DNA of 64,000 nucleotides from Paenibacillus ottowii (lineage in GTDB: Bacteria > Bacillota > Bacilli > Paenibacillales > Paenibacillaceae): positions 248,001-312,000 of the forward strand of contig NZ_VIJZ01000007.1 of NCBI RefSeq assembly GCF_006874425.1, in the 5' to 3' direction. A program made the position numbers and the translations under genes. How positions within the stretch are numbered: the first letter of the stretch is position 1; each line of letters begins with the position of its first letter. Below, piece by piece: positions 57,367 through 64,000 of this stretch. Below the pieces are notes generated by a model that saw nothing but the letters and a program-made list of their open reading frames with translations, was not told the origin of the DNA and made no database searches.

Positions 57367-58206
57367 ATGGCATGGAAAACGTTCAAATGGCCAATTTATC
57401 ACATTCTGGTTGCTGCGCTGGCGCTCCTGATGCTGTACCCCGTGTTCTGGATGTTGTTCAGCTCATTTAAAGAAAGTCGGACGATCTTCGTCACGGCCTC
57501 CTCGCTGTTCCCTACAGAATGGATTTGGCAAAACTATGTAACAGGCTGGAAAGGCACAACGGGCTATAACTTCGGCACATATATCATGAATTCGCTCACG
57601 ATCGTAGTGATTTCCACGATTGGAGCCGTGCTTTCTTCCTCATTGATCGCATTTGGCTTTGCACGCTTGAAATTCAAAGGGCGTAATTTGTGGTTTGCAC
57701 TGATGATGGTGACGCTGATGCTGCCGGGAGATGTGGTGTTGGTGCCGCAATATATCATTTTTACCAAGCTTGGATGGATCAATACGATCCTACCGTTGGT
57801 GGTGCCATCCTTTTTCGGGATGCCGTTCTTTATCTTCCTGATGGTGCAGTTTATACGGACGATTCCAGCAGAGTTGGATGAAGCGGCGACGATTGACGGA
57901 TGTGGCAAGTTCCGGTTGTATTTTCGGATTATTTTACCCTTGCTCAAATCCTCGCTGGCTACGGCGGCCATCTTCTCTTTCTACTGGAAGTGGGAGGATC
58001 TGTTAGGTCCGGTGCTATATTTGAATTCGCCCGAGAAATATACCGTATCGATTGCACTCAAAATGTTCCTCGACAGCGAGTCAGCCTCCAACTGGGGCGG
58101 AATGTTTGCGATGTCTATCTTAAGCCTGCTACCAGTTATCGCTGTATTCTTCGCTTTCCAAAAACAAATCGTAGAAGGAATGAGCACGAGTGGCCTGAAG
58201 GGCTAG
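57367..58206 (+). CDS. sugar ABC transporter permease, MalG type
   Basis: A 279-residue permease with six membrane segments. The EAA loop is [31 protein letters not shown]. It starts 5 bases after the MalF-type gene stop, so the two are translationally coupled. Together with the binding lipoprotein it forms a carbohydrate importer of the CUT1 type. An ATPase gene is missing from this cluster. Confidence 0.92.
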   Translation: MAWKTFKWPIYHILVAALALLMLYPVFWMLFSSFKESRTIFVTASSLFPTEWIWQNYVTGWKGTTGYNFGTYIMNSLTIVVISTIGAVLSSSLIAFGFARLKFKGRNLWFALMMVTLMLPGDVVLVPQYIIFTKLGWINTILPLVVPSFFGMPFFIFLMVQFIRTIPAELDEAATIDGCGKFRLYFRIILPLLKSSLATAAIFSFYWKWEDLLGPVLYLNSPEKYTVSIALKMFLDSESASNWGGMFAMSILSLLPVIAVFFAFQKQIVEGMSTSGLKG

Positions 58207-58322
58207 AACCCAAAAAATGCATAGCGCGAGGATATTAAGCTTGTGCATAGAAATAGGCTGCACCTGCATATGCATACGATTGAATGATGAGTTTTTGGGG
58301 TCATGGCTGAGGAGTGAGTAAA

Positions 58323-59435
58323 ATGTGGAAGTTTGATTTTGGTCCGGGGGAGCCTGCGGATGGCTACAAGGCCGTGCCCCCAGATTGTACTTATACAGCT
58401 GAACAGGGCTATGGCTTCGAGACTACGGAACATGTGTATGGGCGACAAAGGCAGAATTCAGCCAAGGATGCACGTACACGGCTGCGAAACAGCTTTTGTA
58501 TTCCACTGAACGCTTCATTTATTGTAGATGTGCCGGACGGAATAGTTTTGGTCACCGTACTGCTTGGCGATCCACTGGCGGAAACGCTCACGCGGCTTCA
58601 GGCTGGCGAGGGCAAGCATATGCTGCCCCCGGTACACACGCTGCCGGGCCAGTTCACGGAGGCGATGTTTGCGGTGCCTGTCCGGGGTGGAAAATTGCGC
58701 CTAACCATATCTGGCACCGCACCGCGAATCAATGCGCTGGAGATTGCGCCAGCACCGCAGAGTCTCCGGCTATTTCTAGCCGGAGACTCCACGGTTACGG
58801 ATCAAGGGCTGTCCGGCTATCCGTATACAGGCTGGGGCCAGGTTTTGCCGGCCCTGTTCAAGCATGATGTCTGCGTGGATAATCACGCCGTATCGGGGCG
58901 AAGCTCGAAAAGCTTCGTGGACGAGGGACGGCTGGACGCTATTTTGGAGGAAATGAAGGCAGGCGACTTCCTGTTCATCCAGTTTGGCCACAACGATCAG
59001 AAGCCTGATCCGCAGCGGGCTACGGAGCCTTTTACGACCTACAAGGAGCATCTGCGCCTGTATATCGACGGAGCAAGAAGCAAGGGTGGTACCCCAGTGT
59101 TAATAACGCCTGTACATCGTCGCTATTTTAACGAGGAGGGTACGCTGTCCGACACACATGGCGACTATATAACGGCGGTTCGCGAGCTGGCGGAAGAAGC
59201 GAACGTGCCGCTCATTGATTTGTCTACCCGCACGCAGGAGCTATATGAAGAGCTGGGCTCTGAAGCAAGCAAGGAGCTTTTTATGTGGCTGCTGCCTGGG
59301 GAATACATGAACTTTTCCGGTGGCCTGGAGGATAATACGCATTTTCATGAGCATGGTGCGATCCGGATTGCAAACATGGTGACGAGGGCTGTGAAGGAAC
59401 TGGATTTGCAACCGCTGCGCATCTACTTACGTTGA
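58323..59435 (+). CDS. rhamnogalacturonan acetylesterase, SGNH family
   Basis: A 370-residue esterase with two parts. Residues 1-145 are a beta-rich domain (WKFDFGPGEPADGYKAVPPD... LPLN). Residues ~147-370 are an SGNH/GDSL hydrolase with the nucleophile Ser156 in LFLAGDSTVTDQ, the oxyanion Asn of FGHNDQKPD, and the Asp-His pair in EDNTHFHEHGA. It removes acetyl groups from rhamnogalacturonan; relatives are RhgT/YesT. There is no signal peptide, so it acts in the cytoplasm on imported oligomers. The ATG at 58323 follows GAGGAG. Confidence 0.85.
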   Translation: MWKFDFGPGEPADGYKAVPPDCTYTAEQGYGFETTEHVYGRQRQNSAKDARTRLRNSFCIPLNASFIVDVPDGIVLVTVLLGDPLAETLTRLQAGEGKHMLPPVHTLPGQFTEAMFAVPVRGGKLRLTISGTAPRINALEIAPAPQSLRLFLAGDSTVTDQGLSGYPYTGWGQVLPALFKHDVCVDNHAVSGRSSKSFVDEGRLDAILEEMKAGDFLFIQFGHNDQKPDPQRATEPFTTYKEHLRLYIDGARSKGGTPVLITPVHRRYFNEEGTLSDTHGDYITAVRELAEEANVPLIDLSTRTQELYEELGSEASKELFMWLLPGEYMNFSGGLEDNTHFHEHGAIRIANMVTRAVKELDLQPLRIYLR

Positions 59436-59508
59436 CGGATGACCTTTTTTGGAACAGGTGGCAAGGAGGGCAACTAACGTGAAGCTTACCAAAGGAGGAG
59501 ACGTAGAA

Positions 59509-60543
59509 ATGCCTGCATTGAGTTTTGATGAGGAACAGATTAAACAGGTGATCGACCGGGTAGTGGAACGCACGTTTCAAATGCACTATAGCTGGGACTG
59601 GCCGGGTGGAGTAGCCTTTTATGGAGTATGTGAAGCGTATGAAGCAACAGGCAATGAGAAGTATTTGATCCAGCTGAAAGAATGGATTGACGAGAATATC
59701 GAGGATGGACTGCCACCTCTGTCGGTAAATGGTGTTTCTGTCGGCCATTGTTTGTTGACGCTGCATCAGGCTACAGGGGAGCAAAAATACCTGGATATCG
59801 CCATCGAGATGGCAGAATTTTTGGTCAAAAAAGCGGAGCGGTTTGCTGACGGAATTTTCCAGCATACCGTGAATTCACTACATGATGTATTTCCGCAGCA
59901 GGCATGGGTGGATACGATGTTTATGGCCGGTTTTTATTTGCTGCGTATCGGTCATTTGCTAGGCAACAAGACATATTGGGAGGATGGCATCCGGCAATAT
60001 CACGGACATGAGGAATTTTTGCAGGACCCGGATACGAATTTGTATTATCACGGCTGGGATCATGCGAACCAGAGCCGCATGTCGGGGATATACTGGGCAC
60101 GCGGCAATTCATGGGCAGCCCTCACGATGGCCAAGGCGCTGAAATGTGTGGAGGTGCAGCATCCATCCTATATGATCATCGACGGCTCGCTGCGCGACCA
60201 GCTCAATGCATTGGTGCGGCTGCAATCTCCGGAAGGACTGTGGCATACAGTGCTGGATGATGATACCTCTTATCTGGAGACCTCCGGCTCGGCGGGGATT
60301 GCAACGGCTTTACTTATGCAGGGCCGACTGTTTAACAAATATACGCAAAAGGCGATCGACGGCATTCTTTCTCGTATTAAGGAGGACGGCACGGTGACTG
60401 GCGTATCCGCTGGAACTGCTGTCATGAACGATATAGATGGCTATCGCAACGTACCCTACAAACGCATTCAGGGATGGGGCCAGGGATTGACGCTTGCCTT
60501 TCTGGCCCAACTGCTGCGTACCAAGGAGAATCCATACGGGTAG
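59509..60543 (+). CDS. unsaturated rhamnogalacturonyl hydrolase, GH105
   Basis: A 344-residue cytoplasmic (alpha/alpha)6-barrel hydrolase. The catalytic Asp of FPQQAWVDTMFMAGFYLLR is about residue 135, as in YteR (Asp143). WARGNSWAALTMAKAL and GWDHANQSRMSGIYWARGN are family marks. It cleaves unsaturated galacturonyl residues from rhamnogalacturonan disaccharides. Two possible starts have good ribosome sites: the ATG at 59509 (AAAGGAGG) and a GTG at 59479 (AAGGAGGG). The ATG is preferred because the upstream stretch is the ribosome-site region itself. Confidence 0.85.
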   Translation: MPALSFDEEQIKQVIDRVVERTFQMHYSWDWPGGVAFYGVCEAYEATGNEKYLIQLKEWIDENIEDGLPPLSVNGVSVGHCLLTLHQATGEQKYLDIAIEMAEFLVKKAERFADGIFQHTVNSLHDVFPQQAWVDTMFMAGFYLLRIGHLLGNKTYWEDGIRQYHGHEEFLQDPDTNLYYHGWDHANQSRMSGIYWARGNSWAALTMAKALKCVEVQHPSYMIIDGSLRDQLNALVRLQSPEGLWHTVLDDDTSYLETSGSAGIATALLMQGRLFNKYTQKAIDGILSRIKEDGTVTGVSAGTAVMNDIDGYRNVPYKRIQGWGQGLTLAFLAQLLRTKENPYG

Positions 60544-60595
60544 AAAAGGGGCTAGAGGTATGGAGGTAAACATAGGTTGAAAGGAGGCTAATGGC

Positions 60596-60997
60596 ATGGG
60601 TGATACTGAACTTTCTCAGGAAAAGGTGGCTAATCAGCCGCGAGGCGGTCTATTTTGGATCATCCCCGACGGATATATTCCACCGGAAAGCCGGGGAGAA
60701 CTGCTCAGTCATGAGAGTATATGCGTGTTAAACTGTGGAAACTGTGCGGCAAAGCTGAGTATAGACATTTATTTTGAGGACCGTGAGCCATTGGAGGGTT
60801 TGATCGAGGTGGTGGAAGGAAGACGAACCCGTCATATCCGCACAGCCTCGCTCCAAAAGTCAGGCGAACGGATTCCGGCAGGTATCCCTTATGCAATTAC
60901 GGTCGCTAGCGATGTGCCTATCATTGTACAATATAGCAGACTGGACACGACACAGCCGGAGCTGGCGTTAATGAGTGTCATGGCGTACCCGGTCTAG
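60596..60997 (+). CDS. sensory rhodopsin transducer-like protein
   Basis: A 133-residue beta-sandwich protein. The core FWIIPDGYIPPESRG..LLSHESICVLNCGN..LSIDIYFEDREP, the RRTRHIRT strand, IPAGIPYAITVASDVPIIVQYSRLDTTQPELALMSVMAYP match the Anabaena sensory rhodopsin transducer family (PF07100). No rhodopsin gene is in the window. It is the last gene of the rhamnogalacturonan operon, with AAGGAGG 9 bases before its ATG. It probably binds a carbohydrate or a transcription partner here. The family assignment is confident; the role is inferred. Confidence 0.85.
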   Translation: MGDTELSQEKVANQPRGGLFWIIPDGYIPPESRGELLSHESICVLNCGNCAAKLSIDIYFEDREPLEGLIEVVEGRRTRHIRTASLQKSGERIPAGIPYAITVASDVPIIVQYSRLDTTQPELALMSVMAYPV

Positions 60998-61016
60998 TCC
61001 ACGAAAACGCTGAAGT

Positions 61017-61076
61017 TAAAAAACTCCAGGCTGGAATGGGGTCAGTCCCATGATCCAGCTTGGAGTTTTCTTTTTT
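61017..61076 (+). terminator. terminator of the rhamnogalacturonan operon
   Basis: AAAACTCCAGGCTGGA pairs with TCCAGCTTGGAGTTTT (one bulge) and an inner TGGGGT/AGTCCCA pair, followed by CTTTTTT. Confidence 0.85.
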
Positions 61077-61111
61077 GAAGGCAGATTAGTTACCTGTCTG
61101 CTTTTAATCCA

Positions 61112-62062
61112 TTATTGCGATTTTGCCGAAGTTGTTTTGATTGGCGTGAAGCTTTTTCGCCCTCCGAAATTCGTACCCAGCACACCGACAATGATCATCA
61201 CAGCACCAATAATGTGATAGTAGGCAAGCTGTTCCTTCAAAATATAAGCACCTGCCATCATGGAAATAAGGGTGGATAAATTACCGATCACACTCATTTT
61301 GGAGGCTTCGATCCACTTCAAGGCAAAGCTGGATAACAGCGAGGTGACGAGGGTGGACAGTATGCCTAGATAAGCCAGTGCCAGCCAGTAATCAGGCTTT
61401 ACGAGTGGCGCGGTATAAGCGCTCATAGTACCGTCTATGGCATGATACCCCAAGGCCGCCAGATTAAAAACAATACATCCCAAAATGGAGGTAACGTAGG
61501 TCAATTCCATCGGGCTGTACTTTTGTGTCAATGGACGAGCCAGCACGTTATAGCCTGATAGGCATATAGCAGAGAGCACAAGCAGGAAAATACCGCCAAA
61601 GCTATTGGAAGCTAGCGGTGTCCCGCTTTTCATCACAAATATAAAAACCACACCAAAGACAGAGAGCAGTAGGGAAATCTTTTGAACCCCCGTTGTGCGC
61701 TCTTTAATAAAATAGGTAGCTAACAGGAGCGTAAAGATCGGAACAGTAGCTTGAATAATTCCACCCTCCGATGAAGAAGTACTCATCAGCCCGAACGCTT
61801 GCAAGGGGAAAAACAGTAACGGTGAAAGCAGCGCGAGTGGTAAAATGCGCAGCATATCACGCCACTTGATATTAACCTTGATCCAGCCAAGCAGCACTGG
61901 AAGGGTTAAAGCGATAAACGACAATGCAAAGCGGTGAGCAATCACATCCAGCGGACTTGCCTCCGTCACCGTCAGTTTTACAAATAAAAATGAGAAGCCA
62001 AGTATAGCTGCATAGCTGAGAGCTGCCAGATAGGCGACCCCATTTCTGGAACGATTGTGCAT
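61112..62062 (-). CDS. EamA-family DMT transporter
   Basis: A 316-residue membrane protein with 10 hydrophobic segments arranged as two EamA repeats: one begins AALSYAAILGFSFLFVKLTVTEASP, the other FGGIFLLVLSAICLSGYNVLARPL. This is the drug/metabolite transporter layout. Its substrate is unknown. The ATG at 62062 follows GGAGG. A perfect 24-bp palindrome lies upstream at 62144-62167, before the promoter region, so it may be controlled by a MocR/GntR-type activator. Confidence 0.87.
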   Translation of the reverse strand: MHNRSRNGVAYLAALSYAAILGFSFLFVKLTVTEASPLDVIAHRFALSFIALTLPVLLGWIKVNIKWRDMLRILPLALLSPLLFFPLQAFGLMSTSSSEGGIIQATVPIFTLLLATYFIKERTTGVQKISLLLSVFGVVFIFVMKSGTPLASNSFGGIFLLVLSAICLSGYNVLARPLTQKYSPMELTYVTSILGCIVFNLAALGYHAIDGTMSAYTAPLVKPDYWLALAYLGILSTLVTSLLSSFALKWIEASKMSVIGNLSTLISMMAGAYILKEQLAYYHIIGAVMIIVGVLGTNFGGRKSFTPIKTTSAKSQ

Positions 62063-62143
62063 AATAAACCTCCGTTATCTGATCTTAACCTGTGGTTCTC
62101 TCAATATAACCGGATGGTATAACTTGATACAATCCAAAAAAAA

Positions 62144-62167
62144 CACAACTGTACCGGTACAGTTGTG
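62144..62167. promoter_or_regulatory. 24-bp perfect palindrome upstream of eamA-type gene
   Basis: A perfect palindrome with centre ACTGTACC-GGTACAGT lies 82 bases upstream of the EamA gene start. On the minus strand a promoter-like TTGTAT (complement of 62124-62129) and TATATT (18-base spacer) lie just downstream of it. The palindrome thus sits upstream of the -35 box, where an activator would bind. Confidence 0.65.
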
Positions 62168-62171
62168 AATT

Positions 62172-62248
62172 AAAAAAAGCTGGAATGCAGTCCCAAAGGT
62201 CGGATAATTGTTGGTCAGATACCCGTATCTCCAGACTGCTTCCAGCTT
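62172..62248 (-). terminator. terminator of hemL
   Basis: AAGCTGGAATGCAGTC (62177-62192) pairs with GACTGCTTCCAGCTT (62234-62248) around a long internal loop. On the minus strand it ends in a run of Ts (complement of the A run at 62172-62178). Confidence 0.65.
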
Positions 62249-62281
62249 ATCATCTATTTCAGCTATCGCTTACTGCTCTAC

Positions 62282-63601
62282 TTATTTACCATGTGACATC
62301 GCACGGAACGAATCTTCTGCCGCTTCCAGCGTGGCATCCACATCTTCGTCCGTATGCGCTGTTGTGAGGAACCAGGCTTCGAACTTGGATGGAGCCAGAT
62401 GGATACCACGATTCAGCATGTGACGGAAGAAGGATGCGAACGCTTCGCTATCCGTGTCCTGCGCCTGTGCATAATTCGTGATCGGATGGTCGCAGAAATG
62501 CGTCGAGAACGCTCCACGAATGCGGTTGATCGTCAACGGCACGCCGTAGCGATCAGCGGAAGACTGAATACCGTCTGTCAGTCTCAAAGCCAGACGTTCC
62601 ATCTCTTCATACACGCCTTCCCCTTGAAGAACTTCAAGGCAGGCGATGCCTGACGAGATGGAAGCCGGGTTGCCCGCCATTGTACCTGCCTGATAGGCCG
62701 GGCCGAGCGGGGCAACCTGCTCCATGATCCGCTTGCTGCCGCCGTAGGCACCAATCGGCAGACCGCCGCCCATGATTTTGCCCAGCGCGGTCAAATCCGG
62801 CTGAATCGCATCATGGTTGTCCAGGCCTGCATACGTTTGGGCGGAGCCGTAGTGGAAGCGGAAGGCGGTAATGACCTCGTCATAAATGACGAGGGAGCCG
62901 TTCGCCCGCGCCATCGAGCACAGCCCTTCCAGATAGCCTGGCTGCGGCATGACCATGCCGAAATTACCGACAATCGGCTCGACCATGACTGCCGCCACAT
63001 CGTCGCTCCAGTGCTCCAATGCTTGGCGCAATGCGTCGAGGTCATTGAATGGCACGGTAATGACCTCGCTCGCAATGTTGGTTGTAATGCCCGCACTGTC
63101 AGGTATGCCCAGTGTGGAAGGGCCGGAGCCTGCGGCTACAAGTACCAGATCCGAGTGACCGTGGTAGCAGCCGGCAAATTTGATGATCTTGTTCCGCCCC
63201 GTATAGGCCCGTGCCACACGAATCGTCGTCATGACCGCTTCTGTGCCGGAATTCACAAACCGAACTTTATCCAATGAAGGAATGGCTTCCTTCAGCATCT
63301 TGGCCAGTTTGATTTCCAATGCCGTCGAGGTGCCATACAATACGCCATTCGCCGCCGCTTCGCTGATGGCCTTGGTAATATGGGGGTGAGCATGTCCGGT
63401 AATAATAGGGCCGTAGGCTGCCAAATAGTCGATATACTTATTGCCATCTTCATCCCAGAAATGAGCGCCTTGGGCGCGTTTCATGAATACTGGAGCACCG
63501 CCGCCTACAGCTTTAAAGGAGCGTGAAGGGCTGTTAACGCCCCCGACAATATGCTCCAGCGCTTCTTTATATAGTGCTTCGGAGTTTTCCCGTTTCATCA
63601 T
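62282..63601 (-). CDS. hemL: glutamate-1-semialdehyde 2,1-aminomutase
   Basis: A 439-residue PLP enzyme of tetrapyrrole synthesis that turns glutamate-1-semialdehyde into 5-aminolevulinate. [15 protein letters not shown] near the N-terminus, [37 protein letters not shown], and the PLP-lysine segment [18 protein letters not shown] are present. The ATG at 63601 follows AAGGAAG; the frame upstream is unlike HemL and has no support. It reads away from the partial gene at the right edge. Confidence 0.94.
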   Translation of the reverse strand: MMKRENSEALYKEALEHIVGGVNSPSRSFKAVGGGAPVFMKRAQGAHFWDEDGNKYIDYLAAYGPIITGHAHPHITKAISEAAANGVLYGTSTALEIKLAKMLKEAIPSLDKVRFVNSGTEAVMTTIRVARAYTGRNKIIKFAGCYHGHSDLVLVAAGSGPSTLGIPDSAGITTNIASEVITVPFNDLDALRQALEHWSDDVAAVMVEPIVGNFGMVMPQPGYLEGLCSMARANGSLVIYDEVITAFRFHYGSAQTYAGLDNHDAIQPDLTALGKIMGGGLPIGAYGGSKRIMEQVAPLGPAYQAGTMAGNPASISSGIACLEVLQGEGVYEEMERLALRLTDGIQSSADRYGVPLTINRIRGAFSTHFCDHPITNYAQAQDTDSEAFASFFRHMLNRGIHLAPSKFEAWFLTTAHTDEDVDATLEAAEDSFRAMSHGK

Positions 63602-63647
63602 CAAAACTTCCTTTCCGTTCATTAAAATAGGGTATACACACGCCAAA

Positions 63648-63668
63648 GGGCAGCGTTCACGGCTGCCC
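63648..63668 (-). terminator. small hairpin upstream of hemL
   Basis: GGGCAGC pairs exactly with GCTGCCC around 7 bases. On the minus strand a short TTT follows. It may terminate the upstream gene or mark the hemL leader. Confidence 0.45.
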
Positions 63669-63680
63669 CTGCATACATCA

Positions 63681-64000
63681 TTATAGCTCTTTTTGTCTTG
63701 TCTTTGTTGTTGATTGTGTGGAAGCATCTTCAGTAGTGGTTTTATTGCCCCCGGTAAAGGAAGCTTTATCCGTCTTGGAAGACGATGCACTATCCGGCTG
63801 CTTCGTTTCGGTCTGGTCCTTGTTTTGTTCCTGTGTCTGCACAGGAGGATTGTTAAATATATCTTGCACATACGACTTCAATTTTTCGGGATCGCGGACG
63901 GTAAGTACTTCCGCGCCGCCCACATTTTCTTCGCCAAGCAGCTTCATCGATGGAACCTGTTCGCTGCCTGCAAAGCTGCTTTGGTACCCCACATTCGCCA
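63681..64000 (-). CDS. unidentified protein, C-terminal part at window edge
   Basis: Only the last ~106 residues are in the window; the frame runs out at 64000 without a start. A structured part ([48 protein letters not shown]) is followed by a Gln/Thr/Ser/Lys-rich tail, probably disordered and exposed ([34 protein letters not shown]). The tail resembles a surface or secreted protein linker. I cannot name the family. Confidence 0.55.
   Translation of the reverse strand, partial: ANVGYQSSFAGSEQVPSMKLLGEENVGGAEVLTVRDPEKLKSYVQDIFNNPPVQTQEQNKDQTETKQPDSASSSKTDKASFTGGNKTTTEDASTQSTTKTRQKEL

Overview
The window looks like a chromosomal segment of a low-to-mid GC, spore-forming Firmicute, most likely Paenibacillus (polymyxa-like). 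This is inferred from a CotF-type spore coat protein, a KinB-like sporulation kinase, RNase J, LipL-type lipoate metabolism, a YesM/YesN rhamnogalacturonan locus and consistently strong AGGAGG ribosome binding sites. No phage, insertion sequence, CRISPR array, tRNA or rRNA was seen. About 60 protein genes are supported. Most are core genes in short transcription units separated by clear stem-loop terminators.

Layout. 1-3.5 kb: a small hypothetical protein, a two-gene CotF-type operon, an amino acid permease and a LysE-type exporter whose only sensible start is ATT. 3.6-9.6 kb: an Amadori-product (fructoselysine) catabolic cluster, frlB-frlD-frlR followed by an amidohydrolase and a YfcC-type transporter. 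Three copies of one palindrome precede the three transcription units, and a promoter overlaps a catabolite-repression-like site. 9.7-20.4 kb: RNase J, an HI0933-like flavoprotein, a KinB-like kinase, bacilliredoxin, nadE, a hydrolase, acpS, mutY and a DUF3829 lipoprotein. 20.9-25.6 kb: an alpha-galactoside locus made of an AraC regulator divergent from a GH36 alpha-galactosidase and a PTS EIIBC permease. 25.6-32.8 kb: a DinB-like protein, sodA, an acetyltransferase, signal peptidase I, rnhA, a queG-ogt fusion, a YneF-like protein, folE and lipL. 32.8-38 kb: a second superoxide dismutase with a long N-terminal extension, an AraC regulator, a VOC protein, a hydrolase and an IclR regulator. 38-51 kb: a TPP riboswitch with thiC, a 50-residue small gene, a YitT-type protein, an SdpI-like pair, aconitase, an amidase, ddl, uvsE and an inositol-phosphatase-family gene. 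51.4-61 kb: a rhamnogalacturonan operon with sensor kinase, response regulator, ABC importer, acetylesterase, GH105 hydrolase and a sensory-rhodopsin-transducer-like protein. 61-64 kb: an EamA transporter, hemL and the C-terminal part of an unidentified protein cut by the window edge.

How genes work together. In the frl cluster, FrlD phosphorylates an imported Amadori compound, FrlB cleaves it to glucose-6-phosphate and the free amine, and FrlR probably senses the phosphorylated intermediate. In the rhamnogalacturonan cluster, YesMN-type proteins sense oligosaccharides, the ABC importer brings them in, and the acetylesterase and GH105 enzyme, neither with a signal peptide, act in the cytoplasm.

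Most unusual items: the rhodopsin-transducer-like protein in a pectin operon, the queG-ogt fusion, the extended superoxide dismutase, the ATT-start exporter, the shared GTTTCA-N5-TGAAAC dyads near iclR and acnA, and a perfect 24-bp palindrome upstream of the EamA gene. I did not find a clear new multi-gene defence or mobile system.
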